A DNA stretch of 64,000 nt, from positions 18,804,501-18,868,500 of the forward strand of contig OX335641.1 in NCBI GenBank assembly GCA_946894095.1. Direction: 5' to 3'. Below, one piece after another: positions 53,937 to 63,911 of the stretch; the first letter of the stretch is position 1; the number at the start of each line of letters is the position of its first letter. The DNA comes from Incurvaria masculella (lineage: Eukaryota > Arthropoda > Insecta > Lepidoptera > Incurvariidae). The notes beneath the pieces were generated by a model. The model was not told where the DNA came from, made no database searches, and saw nothing but the letters and a program-made list of their open reading frames with translations. A program made the translations under genes and the position numbers.

Positions 53937-54234
53937 TTGAATTGTGACAGAATACCAGAAAAGATAAAATCATAACAGGCCGTATTCCTCAGTACGTATC
54001 ACATGAACAGCTCGCCATAAATGTGTTGAAGCAATAATTGACAATGCAGCCGTTGTAATAAGCGAAGAGGAGCGAACGGACTGGCTTGAATTGTGACAGA
54101 ATACCAGAAAAGATAAAATCATAACAGGCCGTATTCCTCAGTACGTATCACATGAACAGCTCGCCATAAATGTGTTGAAGCAATAATTGACAATGCAGCC
54201 GTTGTAATAAGCGAAGAGGAGCGAACGGACTGGC
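53937..54234 (+). repeat. Perfect tandem duplication, 2 x 149 bp
   Basis: 53937-54085 and 54086-54234 read identically (TTGAATTGTGACAGAATACC start, GGAGCGAACGGACTGGC end). I find no mismatch. It is either a very recent duplication or an assembly artefact. The unit is unrelated to other repeats here. Confidence 0.9.
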
Positions 54235-54299
54235 TGCATGCGGGGCCGCATAATTGTTTCGCGCCCCCCGACGGGAGCGCGCGATACATCACGACGCGG

Positions 54300-54335
54300 T
54301 CCGGGGGGGGGGGGGCGGGGGGCGCGGGGGGGTGA
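54300..54335 (+). repeat. G-rich low-complexity tract
   Basis: A run of 13 G, then GGGG, GGG and a further G run, broken by single C (CCGGGGG...GGTGACGCG), in a GC-rich segment 54240-54350. It is a potential quadruplex and sequencing-error hotspot. The two long overlapping minus ORFs (54119-54449) owe their Pro/Arg-rich parts to it. Confidence 0.85.
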
Positions 54336-54596
54336 CGCGATAAATCTACTCCGCTGATGGAAGCATATTTCCTTGGACTCTCCGAACGCAAAACAATGAG
54401 GGTTGGAGCGTGGTGCCATTTCCTGTAAAATTGCAATCGCAGAGATCACCTCAATGGCATGCCACGAATTTTGTCTAGCTATGATTTTTTTAGACTAAAC
54501 TGTTAAATAATGTTTTATCGTGTTAATAATTGTATTATTACTTTAATGCAATTTACTCATATCAATCGCAATTTTAAAAAGCGAATTAAATTTCTC

Positions 54597-54860
54597 TTTT
54601 TAGGGTTCCGTACCCAAAGGGTGCCAACGAAACCCTACTAAACCTCTGCTGTCCGTCCGTCAGGATTTTTTACAGAGTGTGTATTTATTTTGCCGCTATA
54701 ACAACAAATAGGTCAAATAGTAAAAAATTTAAAATTAATAGTGGTTAGATATTTGGTATATCCCCATACAAAAAACCTGATTTTTTTGTGTAAAATCTTG
54801 TACGATTGTACAGACCCTTCGTGTGCGGGTCCGACTCGCACTTGGCTGGTTTTTTAAATT
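54597..54860 (+). repeat. Repeat L1 (copy 3)
   Basis: TTTTTAGGGTTCCGTACCCA, AAGGGTGCCAACGAAACCCT, CTGCTGTCCGTCCGTC, TATTTTGCCGCTATAACAAC and GTGCGGGTCCGACTCGCACT, then TGGCTGGTTTTTT. An internal deletion removed the GGGCTGTATCTCATGAACC part. Confidence 0.8.
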
Positions 54861-55775
54861 TACTGTGCCTTTTATGTTAATGTGTGTTTTTTAGGTTATT
54901 TTTTGGCGAAAGATTTTTTTTTTATTAATAAGCTAATTCAATTGTGCCAGTAAATAAGTCAATTTTTAAATATATGCCCTCTTATTTGTATTTTGTTGCA
55001 TTCTTAAGAGTTTGCATTTTTCATATTTTTAATATTAACGAAACAAATTCTGTTGCAGGCAAAATATTTTCAGACCAAAAACGATTTGCCTGATTTTCAA
55101 AATCTTATTACAAATAATTGTCACGAACAGCCGCTGGACTATGTACCTTTTTTGTTAAATCACAAAAATATTCAAAATGTTTTCTCGTTTCCAGTATGTA
55201 ATTCTAAAAGAGTGGCTAAAATATGTTTGTAAAATGCAATGGTTCCTGGGTGGTAAACAACAGAACCCTTGCATTCGGCACGCACAAGCTGCAAATTAGT
55301 TTCGCACATAAACGCTTAATATCCTTTATCCTGATAGTTCGCCGCCGTTTCTTTCAAGCTACTGGAATCTGAACTATTTGCAGAAAAATAATGTTGCCTT
55401 TTTTAAACTCTCTAATAGATAAGTCGTCATTCCGAGCGGCTCGTTGACTAGGGGTGTGTCTCATGTTGCCCCCCCCCCCCCTCCGTTAAATTCAAACATT
55501 TTGAAAAAACCTCCTATACTGACATCCTTGCTTTAGGTCCTTCCCCACAATCAATGCGTCCTGCTAACACAGGACCAAATTATACCTTCATACCTACATT
55601 GATTTAACGCTTTACCAGTTTCACCATTAATTAATGTGTTTTTGCTTTGAATTTGATTAAACCTATCAATTGATTATACATCAATTTATGTAGGTATAAT
55701 CTTAAACACTGTAATAGGGGAAAGCATTAATTGGTAGAGAAGAGACTGGAGCAGAATTCCAAATGATAAGCATTC
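54861..55775. other. Stretch without recognisable gene
   Basis: AT-rich with a 13-C run at 55469-55481. No coding frame that I can support. Confidence 0.5.
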
Positions 55776-55941
55776 GCAGGTGGCGAAATTGGTAGACGCA
55801 ATACCCGCGAATGGAATTTTTTGCTGGTTGAGGTTCAGCCTTGCAGTATAACCACACGGTAGTTTTTGTTAAAAGGCTCTTTCTTAAATTAATATGTCCT
55901 TGCTTCACAGTCGATACGTACATGCATATCACATTTCTTGG
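55776..55941 (+). mobile_element. FB-2: tRNA-Leu-like core plus right arm
   Basis: 55776-55846 is tRNA-like: GCAGG at the 5' end, A box TGGCGAAATTGG (55781-55792), GTAGACGCAATACCCGCGAA and a degenerate B box (GAGGTTCAGCC). The D-arm string GGCGAAATTGGTAGACGC is the form usual in bacterial/organellar tRNA-Leu. The right arm (55897-55941, TGCTTCACAGTCGATACG...CATATCACATTTC) matches 18700-18744. The left arm is not recognisable. The 87-codon minus ORF is antisense. Confidence 0.65.
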
Positions 55942-56040
55942 AAGAAGCAAAAGTTTAAATTTCAATGCACTAAAAAAGCGCCAACTCCTCTAATTTCAAA
56001 CCCTCAATGAAATCATAGAGTTTAACCAGAACCGAGGGCT

Positions 56041-56114
56041 TACCATGGTAAACTATCTCGCCGGATGAACAGACAAGTGGTGATAAAATACCCGGTTCAC
56101 TTTCCCATGGTAAC
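56041..56114. mobile_element. MITE M-CCATGG, short copy
   Basis: TACCATGGTAAACTATCTCG then CCGGATGAACAG faces CCCGGTTCACTTTCCCATGG. Only terminal parts remain, joined around GTGGTGATAAAAT, i.e. an internally deleted copy. Confidence 0.6.
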
Positions 56115-56707
56115 CCCCTGAATTCATAACGAAAGAGACGAACCTATAATAATGTCACAGTTCTAGGTTGCTCAGTGGCTCGTTACATCAGACCAATGCA
56201 TCAAACGTTTCGGGTGCGTGCTTACTACGACGAACTTGAAGATATTTCATTACTGAATGAAGAAGTAATAAAAAGTTGTTTCGCGAAAAATTGCGGAATC
56301 TATAGTCATAATTATGAATACAAAACATTGTAGAGTAGAATAAATACTGCTTAGGTTTAGCTTACGTTTTCAGTTTTCTATTTACACAATTTCACATTAG
56401 GTTAACTGTCAGTTTGAGCATTTCATCATTCATAAACATTTTCATTTTCGTTGATGAAGAACACGCTTTCGTATGTTTCTGCGCGTTAGGTCAGGGTAGT
56501 CTGCGAAGAAACATGGCTGAATGTGTCTGGAGTGGTACTGCCTTTCTTCTCTCCTCATATCAGCATGTGAACAAAGGGTAGCAGTTATCATAATTAATAT
56601 GTACATATTATGTTTCAACTTCTTCCTTGAGGAAAGTATACGGAGTTAATTTTATGGATACATTTTGAAATGAATGGGTTAGAGAGCAGTGTCAATTATA
56701 AAATACT
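56115..56707. other. Stretch without recognisable gene
   Basis: AT-rich, with no assignable frame or repeat. Confidence 0.5.
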
Positions 56708-56924
56708 AGCTGCGGTACCCGGCTCCGCTCGGGTTAGTGTCGGCTAAATTATTTCATGGATAAAAAGTAGCCCACATGGCTGATCCAAAATAGGGTCAAA
56801 CTGGTCCATGACAATGTATCCATCTACCAAATTTAATCAAGATCTTTCGAGATGAAATAGCATGATTTAATGAGAAACATCCAATAATTCCCATTTAGAG
56901 CTTCGTTGACATTTGGTGGCTATT

Positions 56925-57110
56925 TAAAAAAAAAGCATTTGCCGCCAGAACCTTTCTGCACTTGCACTGCAACATTGTTTACCTAGTAAGTAAGTAACGT
57001 GTAATGTAGGTAAGTTTTGCGTGGACTCCAACCCACAACTAGCCTCAACATCGAAAACAGTAACCCATCTCGAACCTGACTGCTCCCAGAGATCCTATAC
57101 ATTGATAAAA
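56925..57110 (-). mobile_element. Variant SINE with 5S-like head (decayed)
   Basis: The minus strand has AGGATCTCTGGGAGCAGTCA, GGGTTACTGTTTTCGATGTT, GAGGCTAGTTGTGGGTTGGA, TACTTACTTACTAGGTAAAC, then GCAGTGCAAGTGCAGAAAGG, GGCGGCAAATGC and a T run. It has the same head, tail and upstream junction as 41467-41715. Confidence 0.55.
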
Positions 57111-57300
57111 TACGCACATAAATCGGGTTAGTGGTTCGCAAGTTATAAGAATTTAACACTCTCTACTCACCCTTCAGGTAATGAAACGTTATATTATGTA
57201 GCCTATAAGTTTTGAGTAGAATCAGGCTAGACGTAGATACAATCCGCATCTAAATCGAGTAATTGGTTCTCAAGGATTTTACCAAGTAGTCCTAAAGTTG
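57080..57300 (-). repeat. Dispersed repeat Y (copy 2)
   Basis: AAATACGCACATAAATCGGG (57097) and ACAATCCGCATCTAAATCGA (57240) start two units about 145-150 bp apart, each with a TTGGTTCTCAAG / GTGGTTCGCAAG segment. It is the reverse complement of the 41110-41466 region. Confidence 0.5.
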
Positions 57301-57319
57301 CGGGAAATACCAAGCTGTA

Positions 57320-57412
57320 CCCGCCCCCCCTCCCCGCCCCCGCCCCCGGCGGACCGCCCGCCCCGCCCCCGGCCCCGCTCCCGCCAGCGCCCCCGGCCCC
57401 GCTCCCCCTATT
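57320..57412 (+). repeat. C/G-only low-complexity block
   Basis: About 90 bases composed almost entirely of CCCCG, CCCGC and GGCC words (for example CCCCCCTCCCCGCCCCCGCC). It is sharply bounded by AT-rich sequence. The Gly/Ala-rich minus ORF and Pro/Arg-rich plus ORF here are artefacts of composition. Confidence 0.85.
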
Positions 57413-57424
57413 GTGAAGTAGCGC

Positions 57425-57472
57425 TACCGGCATCGTTTTCGCAGCCCCGTGAAAGTTCTAAAGCCCATGGGC
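57425..57472 (+). pseudogene. LINE L-C relic (tiny fragment)
   Basis: GGCATCGTTTTCGCAGCCCC and GAAAGTTCTAAAGCCCATGG correspond to the conserved L-C segment. The GC-only block lies directly upstream. Confidence 0.5.
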
Positions 57473-57640
57473 ACAATATCTTTATAAATTGTAGCCTATG
57501 TGTTATTCTGATGTATAAGCTATATTATTGTAAAGTTTCATTAGAATCCATTCAGTAGTTTTTACGTGAAAGAGTAACAAACATCCATCCATCCATCCAT
57601 TCATTATTACAAACTTTCCCCTTTATAATATTTATTAGAT

Positions 57641-59078
57641 TTTGAGACGAGAATCGAGAATGGAGTGTTAAGATGGTATAAGTAATGACGAAACAAATTT
57701 ACAGACCAGAAGTGAGCTGAAGTTCGTGCCCGGGCGGCCTAGGAGAACGTACCACGACCAAGTGGATTTAATACTTGGTAAATGTCAGGTACATAACACC
57801 CGAAATCGTAGAGCATCTATGAAAATATGTATGTCTATAGATAAAGCGTATGGCGCTATATCATCTCTGCCTACCCCTCCAGGAAAATGGTATATATATA
57901 TGTATGTGTTCCGTATTATCACACATTTGTTTCTTATAAATATTTCTTTGGTTAAAAGTTATTTCATTACATCGAAAAGAGGCTGCCATACTGCTGGAAT
58001 GATGTGTCCTAACCGAGATGAACGATTTGCAGCTAACTTGACTGCGAGTCAGTCCAGCAGTCATCGTCATCACGCACTCGAAGCGTACCCGTGATGCTTC
58101 GCAACCTAGCCGTCATCGTCGGTGCATTGATTGTCGATCGATTCGATAGCGTGTGTGTCGTCACTAAACTACGGACTCCAGGCGCCTCGAGAGCATCGAA
58201 TCTAAAGTCGAGGTTGGTAAACATGCTTTTCTGGAGTATCCAAAACCTTTCGGGTCCAACATGTATGTATATTTAAACTTTTAGTTGTATTAAAAATAGC
58301 ATGAAAAAGGTTAGTTACAGTTCACATCTATCCTGATGTAAATTCAGTTTAAACAGTAGAACAGTACAAAAAACAGTTGAATCAATAAAACAATGCTAGC
58401 GAGGCCGCACGCTTGTGCAGTTCTAGTTAGAGTCCCGCGGAGCTCGTGCCGGGGAACCACAAATTCGCGGAGCGAACGCAGCAGCGAGCTGGGCACCTCA
58501 TAAATACTAACCACCATCACGACGGCTCCATTGGGAGGCCCCTCGTTACGCGCCACCAATTAGCAGCACACGTCCAGGTGGAACGCATGCTGTGGCGGGA
58601 TCATACGCGAAGCTGCTGGCATTCCAGTGTTCGCTGCCAGTGGACGACAGCCAGGGTAGATTTTAGTAGATTTTGTTTGGAAAAATAATACATTTTCATG
58701 CATTTAATAGAAACAATACTAATTTTAAAATCGAAATGAAAAATAAACTTACAGGAATTTTGAGGCAAATTAATACATTTTAACTATAAGTGCTAAATAA
58801 GACCTATACATTACATTTTAAATGAAATAAAATTATTTTGTATCATCTACATACATTTAAATAAACGAAATATAGTATTTTTCCATACTTAATACTTTAT
58901 TTAGACTCATGTATAGATCTGTCAAAAGTCCACCTCTTGCGGCATATATTATAATAAATGCGCAAGTAATTACGCGCATGTATAATTCTGCCAAGCTGAT
59001 ATTATAAATTTCGCAATATAGAGATTACTTGTCCGTATAGGTAAAGGCTCTTGAACGATGTGAATGTTCTTGTGGGAA
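57641..59078. other. Unassigned region with GC-richer patches
   Basis: 57726-58094 holds a 122-codon plus frame (start PGRPRRTYHDQVDLILGKCQ) without a family that I can name. The opening GRPRRTYHDQ resembles LINE C-termini (RTE-type GRPP/RRRW... endings) only loosely. 58400-58660 is GC-rich with frames on both strands and no motif. The rest is AT-rich. Confidence 0.35.
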
Positions 59079-59222
59079 ACCATGGTAAGTTAACTTGCTG
59101 GGTGAATAGCAGGTAAACTGGCAATTGAGTGAATCAATCAGACGTTAACTTGAACTTCGTACCATGCTAACTGTCAAACGACGTGCTATTCGACCAAGTG
59201 AACTAAACTTTCATAGTTGACC
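59079..59222 (+). mobile_element. MITE M-CCATGG, 3'-truncated copy
   Basis: ACCATGGTAAGTTAACTTGC, GGGTGAATAGCAGGTAAAC, then CATGCTAACTGTCAAACGAC, GTGCTATTCGACCAAGTGAA match 20766-20890. The right terminal repeat is lost or unrecognisable. Confidence 0.65.
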
Positions 59223-59494
59223 TGAACTGCCCAGATTACATGTAACGCAAAACCAGCTATGTTCACGTTATTATTTTTGCAACTTATTTTAATTTAACTA
59301 GTAATAATTATAATAATTACCTAATACTAATAAAGTCGAAAGGAACACACGTAATTTATAACATAAACATGAAATCTTGAAATATTATGTTCTATTATGA
59401 TATAAATGGGTTAGAAGACTCAACGAAAAATCGTCTGTGAACCCGTTCTGTGTGGGTTCCGGCACTTAAAAATAATACGATTTTCGCCCCATAG

Positions 59495-59575
59495 ACCATT
59501 CCTTAATAACTAGGTGGTGGTTGTTACCATCGTATTGAATGAACGAATTGTCGAAGTCGAAACTTAATGTACATG
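59495..59575 (+). mobile_element. SINE S, internal fragment (diverged)
   Basis: CCATAGACCATTCCTTAATA, ACTAGGTGGTGGTTGTTACC and CATCGTATTGAATGAACGAA, then TCGAAGTCG, match the middle of the SINE body. Confidence 0.55.
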
Positions 59576-60203
59576 GTTTTTTTATCTCGCGGGGTCAAAA
59601 TTATGCACCAAATTTTACTTAATCGACTAAATTGATTACACTTCGGACTCTTCAATGTTTACATTTTTATCAACAATGTTTGCAGATTACTTACAAATCG
59701 ATTGCACTTCGACAATGGCTTGGTTATATGAATTAATTGCGTCTAAAGATAAATAAATATTGCAAGGAATTTTATCAAAATTGAGTTTGTTGTCAAAGAT
59801 AGCACTTATTTGATTACCTGAAAAAACATTGATTGCGCAACGCATTAACAGAAACAAATTTTGAATATCCACCGATACGGACGACCGGCAACAAATTACA
59901 ACGACGAAATAGGTTAAATTCGTGCCACCCGTTATCGAGGAGCGTATATTAAAAAAAGAAACGAGCGAAGTATGCTGTGATCAGTACCACATGGTGCTGT
60001 TTTCTTTTTATTTGGACCGGCAGAGAAGGCACCGCACAATAACGTTCAAAAGGAGTGAACTAGAGACACGCCCGGCATGCGCGTCGCCGAGTGTTTGCCT
60101 AAAGAAGCAAACTCCATAAAATTAGCCCATAGTAATGTCGACTACGTGCACCACTCGCTGTTGTAAATTGGAAGTCTGTTGTATGTATTCATGCAAAACC
60201 AGC
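59576..60203. other. Stretch without recognisable gene
   Basis: AT-rich. Frames at 59872-59687 (minus) and 59922-60119 (plus) have no motifs. Confidence 0.45.
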
Positions 60204-60400
60204 AGCAGGTCTATTCCTGGCATTCCGTAATTAGGAATCAGGAATCCCGAGCTTTTGTAGCAATTTTCAAAGCGATTCTCTTGACGAAAATATTCCGGAG
60301 CACAGTTTTTTTTATTAATCAAGATTTTCCGTCGAAAAAAGCTGGTTTCTAGACTCAGGATTCCTGATTCCTGATTACTGAATGCCAATAATAGACCTGC
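60204..60400. mobile_element. Foldback MITE, about 197 bp
   Basis: GCAGGTCTATTCCTGGCATT faces AATGCCAATAATAGACCTGC. The arms continue with AGGAATCAGGAATCC / GGATTCCTGATTCCTGATTA, about 45 bp each with mismatches. The end motif TATTnTTGGCATTCAGTAAT resembles the hairpin at 4795-4911. Confidence 0.7.
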
Positions 60401-62083
60401 AGAAGTTGTGAATAAGAAGAAAATGTGAAGCTTTACAAAATTATCTTATTATCTGTGCATGTTTCGCAATTTTTGTTTGCTCATTGGTGCAATATTTAGC
60501 CGCTGCAAGGGTGTTACTTTGCGTCAAGGTGCCATTCCAGTTTTTAAGCGGGATATTGGTTCGGGTAAACAGAATTAATTTTATTTATCTGACACAGTCA
60601 ACCCCCCGGAAAACGGCATGTTTGTATACCGTGTAGTGTATGTATTTTTGTAGTCGGTTACTACATAGATTAGCGTCGAGAGTACTCTTAACCTCATATT
60701 TGTTTGTTGCGCAGCTGTAGTTCATGTAACCATAGACAATGGCTTCCTCCGCATTATTTATGGCCGGTTCAGTCTCGGTTTCGTTGTTGCGAGCTACTTT
60801 TGTTACTTCGACTCGACAATCATTTAGTGACACTCCGGCCTTTATGCGCCCTCCAGACGTATGCCTCCTGCCTGCTGGCTCCTAATTGATCTATTTTCAA
60901 TGGAGATTCTATTGTGCTTTGTGTATGGGAACGTTTCAAGAGTTGATACAACACCAGACCTCGACTTGTTGGAATTCTGGGACAAGGTTGGTTCTCGTAT
61001 GAACATAAAATATGGAATCTAAACTTCTAAGCCACATTTTAGTTGAATTTTCAATATTCCGAAAGCCTGACTTTACTTTGTTAGTACGTAACAATTATAT
61101 ATTCCAAAATATAACAAAGCAATATGTCCTCAATAAGTCGGAATAACAATTGGTTTCAATAGGAAAAGCCGCACTCCCAAGATCTCACAAGAAGAAATGA
61201 GAACAAAAGATGACTGCGAAAATAAAGATGTAATTAGTTCCAGGCGTCCGTGACGCTACTCTAAGGCCGCTCGCAGCTTCTGGCAACACTGGCCTAATAA
61301 TTACTTGCATTACTGAGCTACTGTCCGAAGAAACAATCCGGCCATTGTGAGCGGCGCGCGGGACGCCATAACTCAAAGGACATTCGCAACGGAACATAAA
61401 TCTCGGATCGGACGCTGTGCGACAAATCCATGAATCTTTTTGAACCTTTTTCAACTCGGAATAATTGTCATGGCGCTGCATACATAAGTTAATATAACAC
61501 GTATCTCCAAAGTTATGTCAGATTTAAAATAAATAAATAAGAACAATTTATAAAGCGAGAACTAAAATAATGAGCCGCATTGCTTTTATTTAATTTGTCA
61601 TAACATCAATATAGTTAGCAACAAAAAAAAATACGGAATAAGCATTTTGCTAATTCATAAATATTGATAAACACGAATATTAGGCAGGTACACAAAAACT
61701 CTCGGAATTTATTTGAGTGTATGTATCTCTAGATCGAAATGTGCTTCGCTTTCGGCCGATCCATCACGGGCCCTGTACGAAAATATTTGTGAAATTTTAT
61801 TAGACACATCCGCTTTTTTATTCCGAAAAAATATGTTTTTTTGGAATGAAAAGAAGCGGCGGCGTCGCTTATCTTGCCATCGCATGCATAAATCCTAACT
61901 AATTAAGATACGCTTTGTCGAAATAAACTCTTCGTATTTGTTTACTTTCAATCTAAAACCATAGTTATTTTATGATCGCATATAACCATTTATACGATTT
62001 AGGTATCGTTTAGCATTCGTATAAACTTTATTATAAAACAAAATCCAGCGATAGTGATTTTTTGTTCCATTAAACATTTCATC
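60401..62083. other. Stretch without recognisable gene
   Basis: Mixed AT-rich DNA. Short overlapping frames at 60585-60889 and 61481-61185 have no recognisable domains. Confidence 0.45.
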
Positions 62084-62126
62084 TAGTCATCAGAATTCTC
62101 TAAAAGTATCCAAATTCTGATGACTA
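62084..62126. repeat. Perfect 14-bp hairpin
   Basis: TAGTCATCAGAATT (62084-62097) and AATTCTGATGACTA (62113-62126) around a 15-base AT-rich loop. Confidence 0.75.
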
Positions 62127-62777
62127 TATAACACTTCAACAAATAGTCCCGCGTCAAAAGACACATTGAACTTGGTGGATAAAATAGATTTTTCGACGGT
62201 ACCTAGGTAATAATCAGCAAGAAGATAAACCTAGGGAGTAGGGAAACCCTATCGTTCTCGAACCATGAAGTAACTTTCATAACAATAAAGTGCACGTCCA
62301 CGAATCAAACCCATGAATGGAGACAGAGTTCATGGCATTCAAACCTGGCTACGAGCCACTGAGCATCCAATTGGAATTATCCATCTGCTTAAAGATATCC
62401 CCATTAAGTTATGCGTGAATGAGTTGACTGCTACCGACCACTTGTCATTTAGCAAGATTTTTATTTGAGCTCCTCTACGAAAATTATAGTTGTCATATGT
62501 CAAGACAAGGTGATATGGGTTGTGTTACGCTTGGTTCTGTTTTTATTATTAAGAATAAAAAAAAAGTTAAACTCGCGAGGAAAGCTGGATAAATTAAAAA
62601 TAATACTTGGGTACATGGTCTAGTTTTAGCAAAAAATCATTAAAGGCGCTTTGTTCCCGAACATACTCGTATAGCGCGTTGCTGTGTGGCATTCGGGATA
62701 CAATAATAAAAGTGGTCACAATGAATTTCTCACCGCGTATGTGGCAAGAACCGAATAAGGGATCTGTCATTTTGGTT
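62127..62777. other. Stretch with a possible decayed SINE
   Basis: 62236-62370 contains GAACCATGAAGTAACTTTCA, CGAATCAAACCCATGAATGG and GGCTACGAGCCACTGAGC. This order resembles a much decayed minus-strand SINE S head and linker, not enough to call. The remainder is unassigned. Confidence 0.35.
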
Positions 62778-62920
62778 TGGTTCCATGATTACTAGACGGT
62801 AGGGGTTAATCCCGCCCGGGTAGATACCATCACTTTGTTTGAACCGCGGTATAAAAAATGGTCGAGGCGGCAATAAAAATGGTCTGTTTTCCAATCAGGT
62901 CAATGCATATCAGGTTCGCC
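62778..62920 (+). mobile_element. SINE S, internal fragment
   Basis: TTGGTTTGGTTCCATGATTA, GGTAGGGGTTAATCCCGCCC, GGGTAGATACCATCACTTTG, GTCGAGGCGGCAATAAAAAT and TTTTCCAATCAGGTCAATGC match the centre of the SINE body. Head and tail are gone. Confidence 0.7.
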
Positions 62921-63911
62921 GCTTTTTGGTAAAACGAAATAACAATATATGAGCATCCGTAAACAAAGTCCTTTGTTTACTCAATGAGAGAGAGGTTTTT
63001 TTCTCCTTGCTTCTATTAAATGCGAAATAAAGTACCGGCCACAATATCGAATACTTTTTTTACGTAGAGCGACTTGATAGGGCGCATGCTTTAGGAACGC
63101 ATGCTGCAGTGTAAGTACATCAGTTAGTAGCCCGAAGGGCTACCCCCTGGCAACCGAATCAGGCACACACCACTCATAAACCAACTAGGCGTGGGTGTTT
63201 CCCATTTTAAACAATATTATTCTTGGATAGTGAACTAGCGAATCCTTTAAAGTTTAAATGCATTATAGTAAGCTTCTTACCGCTGGACACTTTGAACATT
63301 ATTAGCATAATCCGCTTAAATGATCACCTATGCTGACCGCCGGAAATACGGCTCATTTGTACGGCTTGTGATGAGTCAAATATCTTCGCATATTCCAAAA
63401 CGGTTGAGAACAGGCTGAGTAAGAATCTGTTCCTTGGATTAAATTCACTGGAAGATTATCGACGTAAAACAATATTTATCTTTAGTGTTGCACGTAGTTA
63501 ATGATTAAAGATGTTTCTTCAACTAAATGTTCATGATGGAGCCCATTATCTAAAATGTTGAAAAGTCATGAATGAGTCAGGATTTATGCCTCGAATAAAT
63601 TTTACAAATTTATTTACATGCATCTGCGGAATCGTCACATTTAGATTGTCCTGATGAATTTAGAATAATTGAAATTGTAATTGCTTCAATAAAATGAACG
63701 GATAATGATGTTCAGCACATCGACTGATTAGGTTGCATCTGAGTTGAATAAATTCAGAAATTAAGATTCTGTCTTTTACTCGTCCTCGGGCGTAACATTG
63801 ACTACATCAAAAGCCAAATGCCATTTTTTTTAGAACAGAAAGAGATACATCATCAAATATAATACATTTTATTTCATGCTGTTAAAAAAGAGTTACAAGG
63901 GTTTAAAGCTG
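62921..63911. other. Stretch without recognisable gene
   Basis: AT-rich with a tiny perfect hairpin GTAGCCCGAAGGGCTAC (63127-63143). Bases just before 63912 probably belong to the mariner relic but are too decayed to read. Confidence 0.45.

Larger units (their letters stand above)
56708..57640 (+). repeat. Repeat R, both ends, with foreign sequence between
   Basis: The 5' part 56708-56880 reads CTAGCTGCGGTACCCGGCTC, GGATAAAAAGTAGCCCACAT, GACAATGTATCCATCTACCA. The 3' part 57475-57640 reads TGTATAAGCTATATTATTGT, AATCCATTCAGTAGTTTTTA, GTGAAAGAGTAACAAACATC, CATCCATCCATCCATT, CCTTTATAATATTTATTAG. Between them lie a reverse-oriented SINE variant, repeat Y and a GC-only tract, so insertions probably split one copy. 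Confidence 0.6.

Noticed and set aside
54119..54449. Two overlapping minus ORFs over 100 codons
   Set aside because: They cross the G-rich tract and a tandem duplication, with no protein motif.
57227..57558. Gly/Ala-rich and Pro/Arg-rich ORFs
   Set aside because: They are translations of a C/G-only low-complexity tract.
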